A stretch of DNA of 10,823 nt from the NCBI GenBank assembly GCA_026786335.1, contig JAJAYG010000291.1, positions 1-10,823 of the forward strand, given 5' to 3'. Under the pieces are notes generated by a model. The model did no database searches. It had not been told where the DNA came from and saw only the letters and a list, made by a program, of their open reading frames with translations. A program made the translations under genes and the position numbers. Of this stretch, positions 6,464 to 10,823 are shown one piece after another (the first letter of the stretch is position 1; each line of letters starts with the position of its first letter). Source of the stretch: Chitinophagales bacterium. Lineage in GTDB: Bacteria > Bacteroidota > Bacteroidia > Chitinophagales > UBA10324.

Positions 6464-7558
6464 GTGCTGATTGCTTTTTCCATCGTTGTTGCCATTCAAA
6501 TTTTATACTTCCTTATTTTCTTCCATCGACTTGCCGATCACAAACCTGAACAGGAAGCATCACAAAATTTGCCACCCATATCAATTGTTATTTGTGCGCA
6601 TGATGAATTGGGAAGTTTGAAAAAAAATCTACCTGCAATTCTTGAACAACAATATCCACTCTATGAAGTGATTGTGGTAAATGATAACAGTGATGATGAT
6701 AGCGAGATGATGCTCACAAGAATGGAATCAGAATTTCCGAATTTAGTGGTACGCCACATCAGCAATCAATCGAAAACATTGCGTGGTAAAAAGTATCCGC
6801 TCACCATCGGCATAAGAGCAGCAAAGTATGATCATCTTTTACTTACCGATGCTGACTGCGCTCCGTCGAGTGATCATTGGATCAGAGACATGGCTACATT
6901 ATTCAGTAATGAAAAAGAAATTATTTTGGGTTATGCGCCTTACAGAAAGCGTAATGGCTTTTTGAATAAGTTTATCAGGTACGAAGCATTTTTTACGGCG
7001 CTTCAATATTTTTCTTATTCACTTGCAAAACTTTCTTACATGGGTGTGGGAAGAAATCTTGCCTACAAAAAACAAATCTTTTTCGATCATAATATTTACC
7101 CAAAGTATCCGCAACTGATGTCGGGTGATGATGATTTGCTGATCAATGCTGCTGCCGATAAAAAAAATACTGCCATACAAATCAACACTTCATCATTCAT
7201 GTATTCCGAAGCAAAACTATCATGGGATGAATACTGGCATCAGAAACGAAGGCATGTGAGCACCGGAAAATATTACAAACTGAAACACCGGTTTTTCCTT
7301 GGTTTATTTTCACTATCACATTTATTGTTTTATGTTTTGTTTATTATTACGCTTATTTATTCTGCGCTATGGTTGGAAGGACTATTTTTGTTTGCAATCA
7401 GATTAATAATTCAAGGTATTGTAATGAGGACAACAATGAAAAAACTTGTGGAAGACGATTTATTCTTTTACTACCCGATGCTCGATTTTTTCTTTTTAAT
7501 TTACTACCTCAAGTTATTACCTGATACTTTTCAAACGAAGAACAATACGTGGAAGTAA
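6464..7558 (+). CDS. Membrane-bound family 2 glycosyltransferase
   Basis: A 364-residue inner-membrane enzyme that should transfer a sugar from a nucleotide-sugar donor. An N-terminal membrane helix (about 2-21) is followed by a GT-A fold (about 37-270): ISIVICAHDE (39-48), VIVVNDNSDDDS (69-80), the metal-binding D129-A-D131 (LLLTDADCAP), the acceptor-site region MSGDDDLL (219-226), and QKRRH (260-264), a version of the QxxRW motif of processive and related GT2 enzymes. Two or three membrane segments follow (about 277-325 and 339-353). The start is GTG at 6464-6466, chosen because it gives the membrane helix and lies 66 bases from the divergent tgt start. Its stop overlaps the sigma factor start by 10 bases. 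The substrate is unknown; a cell-envelope glycan is likely from the topology. Confidence 0.9.
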   Translation: MLIAFSIVVAIQILYFLIFFHRLADHKPEQEASQNLPPISIVICAHDELGSLKKNLPAILEQQYPLYEVIVVNDNSDDDSEMMLTRMESEFPNLVVRHISNQSKTLRGKKYPLTIGIRAAKYDHLLLTDADCAPSSDHWIRDMATLFSNEKEIILGYAPYRKRNGFLNKFIRYEAFFTALQYFSYSLAKLSYMGVGRNLAYKKQIFFDHNIYPKYPQLMSGDDDLLINAAADKKNTAIQINTSSFMYSEAKLSWDEYWHQKRRHVSTGKYYKLKHRFFLGLFSLSHLLFYVLFIITLIYSALWLEGLFLFAIRLIIQGIVMRTTMKKLVEDDLFFYYPMLDFFFLIYYLKLLPDTFQTKNNTWK

Positions 7559-8169
7559 TCACCAAAGAAGAAAGCACAACATTTTCACCGCGGGCCAAAG
7601 AAGATTATGAGTTGGTTCAGCAAGCCTTAGCGGGTAATCAACTTGCCTATGCAAAGCTGATGAGCCGCTACAAAGACTCCATTTATTTTTTGTTGCTTAA
7701 GATGGTGCACAATGAAGATGATGCAAATGATCTCACCATCGAAGCTTTTGGTAAGGCATTCAGCAACCTTGTTAAGTACACGCCTGAATTTGCTTTCAGC
7801 ACATGGCTTTATAAAATCGCGTTGAATAATTGTATTGATTACATCCGTAAAAAAAGGATTCAAACAACATCGATTCACAATGAGATCGAAAATGAAAAAG
7901 GTGAATCTTATACATTCGATATAAGGAGTGCGGCTCCCGATCCCGAAGAAAGTTATGTTAAAAACCAGCGCAGTATAATTGTGCGCGAGGTGATTGAGAA
8001 AATAAATCCTAAGTATCGCATATTGATCGAGCTTCGTTTTTTTGATGAACTCTCTTATGAAGAAATTGCTGACCGCACGGGACTGCCGCTCGGAACTGTA
8101 AAGGCGCAACTCTTTAGAGCAAAAAATTTATTGTATCAGATTCTGCTGCCCAAGCAGGGGAGGATGTGA
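7549..8169 (+). CDS. ECF-type RNA polymerase sigma-70 factor
   Basis: A 206-residue sigma factor that directs RNA polymerase to alternative promoters. Region 2 (about 27-102) contains the core-binding and -10 recognition stretch (YKDSIYFLLLKMVHNEDDAN, DLTIEAFGKAF, FSTWLYKIALNNCIDYIRKKR). Region 4 (about 145-197) carries the -35-binding helix-turn-helix (LSYEEIADRTGLPLGTVKAQLFRAKNLL). A short acidic linker joins them and there is no region 1 or 3, as in ECF/sigma-24 proteins. The start is GTG at 7549-7551, inside the last codons of the glycosyltransferase gene (10-base overlap), so the two are probably co-translated. No anti-sigma gene is next to it; rsmG follows. Which genes it controls is unknown. 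Confidence 0.93.
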   Translation: MEVITKEESTTFSPRAKEDYELVQQALAGNQLAYAKLMSRYKDSIYFLLLKMVHNEDDANDLTIEAFGKAFSNLVKYTPEFAFSTWLYKIALNNCIDYIRKKRIQTTSIHNEIENEKGESYTFDIRSAAPDPEESYVKNQRSIIVREVIEKINPKYRILIELRFFDELSYEEIADRTGLPLGTVKAQLFRAKNLLYQILLPKQGRM

Positions 8170-8174
8170 TGTAA

Positions 8175-8207
8175 AATTGCGAATTGCGAATTGCCAATTT
8201 CGAATTT
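8175..8207 (+). repeat. Heptanucleotide tandem repeat before rsmG
   Basis: Period-7 units read AATTGCG (8175-8181), AATTGCG (8182-8188), AATTGCC (8189-8195), AATTTCG (8196-8202) and a partial AATTT (8203-8207), ending directly at the rsmG ATG at 8208. The first two units are identical and the others differ by one or two bases. The unit length is not a multiple of three. The repeat fills almost the whole gap between the sigma factor stop (8169) and rsmG, so a change in copy number would alter leader length and coupling rather than the protein. Confidence 0.75.
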
Positions 8208-8837
8208 ATGGAAGCCAATGCTAAACTAATCTCAAAATATTTTCCGCAGCTAACTGCTTCGCAGCTTCAGCAATTTTCTTCCTTACAAAATCTTTATGTT
8301 GAATGGAATGAAAAGATCAATGTGATCTCGCGAAAAGATATTGATCACTTGTATGAGCGGCATGTCTTGCACTCATTGGCAATCGCAAAATTTATTTCTT
8401 TCAATAGCGATTCGAAAGTTTTAGATTTAGGAACAGGCGGCGGCTATCCCGGTATTCCATTGGCAATTCTTTTTCCTGAAGTAAGATTTCATCTCGTAGA
8501 TTCTATTGGTAAGAAAATAAAAGTTGTGAAAGCAATTGCTGAAATATTGCAATTAAAAAATGTTGTTGCTGAACAAAAAAGAGGAGAGGAGTTGCGAGGC
8601 AAATATGATTTTATTGTAAGCCGTGCTGTGGCACCCATGAAAATTATTTATGAGTGGACAAATCATTTGATTGAAGATGATGCCATCAATACAAAACCCA
8701 ATGGATGGATATTATTAAAGGGTGGTGATTTGAAAAATGAAATTGTTGAGTTGGGAAAGGAAGTGAAGGTGATTTCTGTTTCTGATTTTTTTGAGGAGGA
8801 ATTTTTTAAAGAGAAGATGGTTGTTTATTTCAGTTGA
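8208..8837 (+). CDS. rsmG: 16S rRNA (guanine-527-N7) methyltransferase RsmG/GidB
   Basis: Methylates N7 of G527 in 16S rRNA using S-adenosylmethionine; loss is known to give low-level streptomycin resistance in several bacteria. The protein is 209 residues from ATG 8208, the family's usual length. Family marks: WNEKINVISRKD (33-44), H52 and H55 in ERHVLHSL (50-57), SAM-binding motif I VLDLGTGGGYPGIPLAI (71-87), LVDSIGKKIKVV (96-107), and YDFIVSRAVAP (133-143) next to the active site. A TTG start at 8184 would add eight residues encoded by the heptad repeat and is less likely. No Shine-Dalgarno stands before 8208. A GGGGAGG at 8157-8163 serves the end of the sigma gene region instead, so translation may depend on coupling to the upstream gene. 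Confidence 0.95.
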   Translation: MEANAKLISKYFPQLTASQLQQFSSLQNLYVEWNEKINVISRKDIDHLYERHVLHSLAIAKFISFNSDSKVLDLGTGGGYPGIPLAILFPEVRFHLVDSIGKKIKVVKAIAEILQLKNVVAEQKRGEELRGKYDFIVSRAVAPMKIIYEWTNHLIEDDAINTKPNGWILLKGGDLKNEIVELGKEVKVISVSDFFEEEFFKEKMVVYFS

Positions 8838-8985
8838 AATAAAAAGGAAGTCGGGAGACTTATTTCTACACTAATACGCTAAGTCTGAAAAAGGATTTAG
8901 AAAAACAATAAAGGCAAATCTCAAAGCATTTTGCCATTATCAATTTGTTAGCGCTTCATTAACACCGGGCACATAGCATTCACAA

Positions 8986-8993
8986 TATTTTTG
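8986..8993 (+). promoter_or_regulatory. Possible Bacteroidota -7 box upstream of the FG-GAP gene
   Basis: TATTTTTG matches the Bacteroidota -7 consensus TAnnTTTG in full and lies 20 bases before the ATG at 9014, in the 176-base gap after rsmG. No TTTG -33 element is found at the expected spacing, and AT-rich DNA throws up such boxes by chance, so this is only a candidate. Confidence 0.3.
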
Positions 8994-9013
8994 TGGCCAC
9001 ATTCTTTTCATCC

Positions 9014-10823
9014 ATGAGAAAAAAATCATCCATAGCAATTATTCTGATTATTATACTCTGTGCAATTGGATTACTCGCTTTCAAATACTTTGGGAATCAC
9101 AACATACATAATTACACGAGCACAACAATGCCCGCAATCTATCATGAGATAATTGCGAACAGTGACCCTATGAAAGTGTATGCAAGAAACAATGAGCACA
9201 TCGTGATTCTTGAAAAGCGATTGCAAAAAAATCCGGATAGCAAGCAACTTCGGTTCAATCTTGCTTGCGAATATTTGTATGCAGGAGAATCGCAGAAGGC
9301 AATTGATCTTCTTGAGCAACTTGAAAAAGATTCTGCTTTCATTGCCTCAAGTCAAGAATTAGGAATGGATAGAAAGGAGACTCGTCACGATTCACTCAAA
9401 GCATGGATTGCGCTTGGCTATTTGCGATTAGGTGAGCAAGTAAATTGCATCAACAATCATAATGCTCAGTCTTGCATTTTCCCTATTAATGGAGGTGGTG
9501 TTCATCAAATCAAACAACCGGTGGAAGAAGCAATCAGAAGATATGTTGCAATCCTAAAAGATAAACCGGAAGACTACATCTCTCAATGGTGTTTGAATAT
9601 TGCAATGCAAGCTTATGGTGCTGTACCCGATTATGTGCCGAAGAGTTTGCTGATTAATTCTTTAAGGCTCAAATCAGATTACGACATTGGAAAATTTAAT
9701 GACGTTGCCATGCAAGCCGGAGTTTCAAACACAGGTTTAGCAGGAGGAATTATTGCAGATGATTTTGACAACGATGGTTACCTTGACATCATGAGTTCAA
9801 CCATTGCACTTGAAGGACAAATAAGATTCTTTCACAACAATGGTGACGGCACATTTTCTGATCAAACAAAACAAGCTAATCTTGAAACAGAAACTGAAGG
9901 GTTGAACATTTCTCCGTGCGATTACAATAACGATGGTAATCTTGATTTCACCATCAACCGTGGCGGTTGGAAAGGAAAGAACGGAAGACTTCCGCTCTCA
10001 CTTCTTCGCAATAACGGTTCTAATGCAAATGGACAAATAACATTTACTGATGTAACTGTTGAAGCTGGACTTCTTCGCTTCTTCCCAACACAAACTGTTG
10101 AGTGGAGTGATTTTAATTGCGATGGCTTTCTCGATTTGTTTATTGGAAATGAAAGCGGATACCGAAGCGAGTTGTTTGTGAATAATAAAAATGGAACATT
10201 CACTAACGTGAGCAAGACATGCGGAATTAATTTCAATGGCTTTGTAAAAGGTGCTAGCTGGGGCGATTACAACAACGATGGACTTCCCGATCTTTATGTT
10301 TCTGAATTTGGACATGCAAATCATCTTTTTAAAAATAACGGACTGAATAAACACGGCGTGTACACCTTCACCGATGTTGCAAAGCAAGCCGGGGTTGAAA
10401 TGCCAATCTGGAGTTTTCCATGCTGGTGGTTCGATTATAACAATGATGGCTTTCAGGATCTTTTTGTTTCTGCTTATCGCCTGAACGTGAGTTTGAATTC
10501 CTGCAATGAATTTCTTGGCTTGCCGATGGACTCATCACTAATGATGTGCTTGTATCATAACAACGGCGATGGAACATTCACCAATGTGCGAAATGAAAAA
10601 CACTTGGGCTACGAAACATTCACGATGGGCTGCAACTACGGTGATCTTGACAATGATGGATGGTTGGATTTTTATCTTGGCATCGGCGCTCCTGATCTGC
10701 GTGCAATTTTTCCTAAGAGAATGTTTCGAAACAACGAAGGAAAATTTTTTCAGGACGTTACCATCGGGGGTGGCTTAGGACAAATTCAAAAAGGGCATGC
10801 CATTGCTTTTGCCGACTTCGATA
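9014..10823 (+). CDS. Membrane-anchored TPR and FG-GAP/VCBS repeat protein, cut by window edge
   Basis: 603 residues are visible from ATG 9014 with no stop before the edge. Residues about 7-25 form a hydrophobic helix (IAIILIIILCAIGLLAF). There is no proper lipobox, so a membrane anchor or uncleaved signal is likely. Residues about 58-215 are helical with TPR-like stretches (LRFNLACEYLYAGESQKAID, WIALGYLRLGEQ). From about 230 on come FG-GAP/VCBS blades, each with a calcium-type DxDxDG loop: starting at D250 (DFDNDG), D303 (DYNNDG), D366 (DFNCDG), D418 (DYNNDG), D474 (DYNNDG), D544 (DLDNDG), and a seventh beginning at D601. Most are followed by NNGDGTFT or FTDVT segments. This fits a beta-propeller, extracytoplasmic, as in CRTAC1-like proteins, which usually end in an ASPIC/UnbV domain; that part would lie outside. 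The role (adhesion or binding) is inferred; no enzyme motif is seen. Confidence 0.9.
   Translation, partial: MRKKSSIAIILIIILCAIGLLAFKYFGNHNIHNYTSTTMPAIYHEIIANSDPMKVYARNNEHIVILEKRLQKNPDSKQLRFNLACEYLYAGESQKAIDLLEQLEKDSAFIASSQELGMDRKETRHDSLKAWIALGYLRLGEQVNCINNHNAQSCIFPINGGGVHQIKQPVEEAIRRYVAILKDKPEDYISQWCLNIAMQAYGAVPDYVPKSLLINSLRLKSDYDIGKFNDVAMQAGVSNTGLAGGIIADDFDNDGYLDIMSSTIALEGQIRFFHNNGDGTFSDQTKQANLETETEGLNISPCDYNNDGNLDFTINRGGWKGKNGRLPLSLLRNNGSNANGQITFTDVTVEAGLLRFFPTQTVEWSDFNCDGFLDLFIGNESGYRSELFVNNKNGTFTNVSKTCGINFNGFVKGASWGDYNNDGLPDLYVSEFGHANHLFKNNGLNKHGVYTFTDVAKQAGVEMPIWSFPCWWFDYNNDGFQDLFVSAYRLNVSLNSCNEFLGLPMDSSLMMCLYHNNGDGTFTNVRNEKHLGYETFTMGCNYGDLDNDGWLDFYLGIGAPDLRAIFPKRMFRNNEGKFFQDVTIGGGLGQIQKGHAIAFADFD

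Noticed and set aside
6398..6499. Upstream extension of tgt to a start at 6499 (34 extra residues)
   Set aside because: It would overlap the divergent glycosyltransferase start. The extra residues do not look like Tgt, and the ATG at 6395-6397 gives the usual 375-residue length with an AGGA site before it.
7627..8109. 160-residue open frame on the minus strand inside the sigma factor gene
   Set aside because: It is wholly antisense to a gene with clear sigma regions 2 and 4, and its translation shows no recognisable motif or start signal.
8184..8207. TTG start for rsmG eight codons upstream
   Set aside because: These codons are made of the heptad repeat, and the family's usual N-terminus fits ATG 8208.
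8848..8861. Small hairpin AAGTC-GGGA-GACTT after rsmG as a terminator
   Set aside because: The stem is only 5 base pairs and is not followed by a clean T run.
9922..10387. Two overlapping minus-strand open frames opposite the FG-GAP repeat protein
   Set aside because: The plus-strand frame is long, starts well and carries repeated DxDxDG loops; the minus frames have no domain signs.

Overview
The window reads as chromosomal DNA of a Bacteroidota bacterium, probably an environmental member of the Chitinophagia/Sphingobacteriia type. The evidence is AT-rich sequence, a secreted protein with a type IX secretion (T9SS) C-terminal sorting domain, a TPR/HisKA_2 sensor kinase, a Tgt lacking the zinc cysteines, few Shine-Dalgarno sites and several GTG/TTG starts. 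The genus cannot be fixed from this sequence.

Layout. Positions 1-583 (minus) hold the N-terminal part of an LptF/LptG-type lipopolysaccharide export permease, cut by the window edge. Positions 758-4555 (minus) hold three genes reading the same way: a TPR sensor histidine kinase, a LuxR-type response regulator overlapping it by 4 bases, and after 88 bases a T9SS-exported adhesin-like protein. A strong hairpin terminator at 703-740 follows. Positions 4556-5269 hold a decayed accessory patch: a diverged copy of the tgt 3' end, a RelE-like toxin gene broken by an in-frame stop, and an intact small antitoxin-like gene. Positions 5270-6397 (minus) are tgt. On the plus strand, 6464-8837 hold a compact housekeeping-like run: a family 2 glycosyltransferase, an ECF-type sigma factor overlapping it by 10 bases, and rsmG. 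A heptanucleotide tandem repeat lies just before the rsmG start. From 9014 to the right edge (plus) is the first part of a membrane-anchored TPR + FG-GAP/VCBS repeat protein.

How it fits together. tgt and the LptF/LptG permease are, from memory, often adjacent in Bacteroidota. Here they are about 4.7 kb apart, so the two-component/T9SS genes and the toxin-antitoxin relic look like insertions. The direct repeat of the tgt tail on both sides of the relic (642 bases apart, about 80% identical over 60 bases by hand alignment) is the best physical trace of such an event. No RNA genes, CRISPR arrays or intact insertion sequences were seen. I see no clearly new defence or mobile system. The most unusual material is the tgt-tail duplication with its degraded toxin module and the heptad repeat before rsmG.
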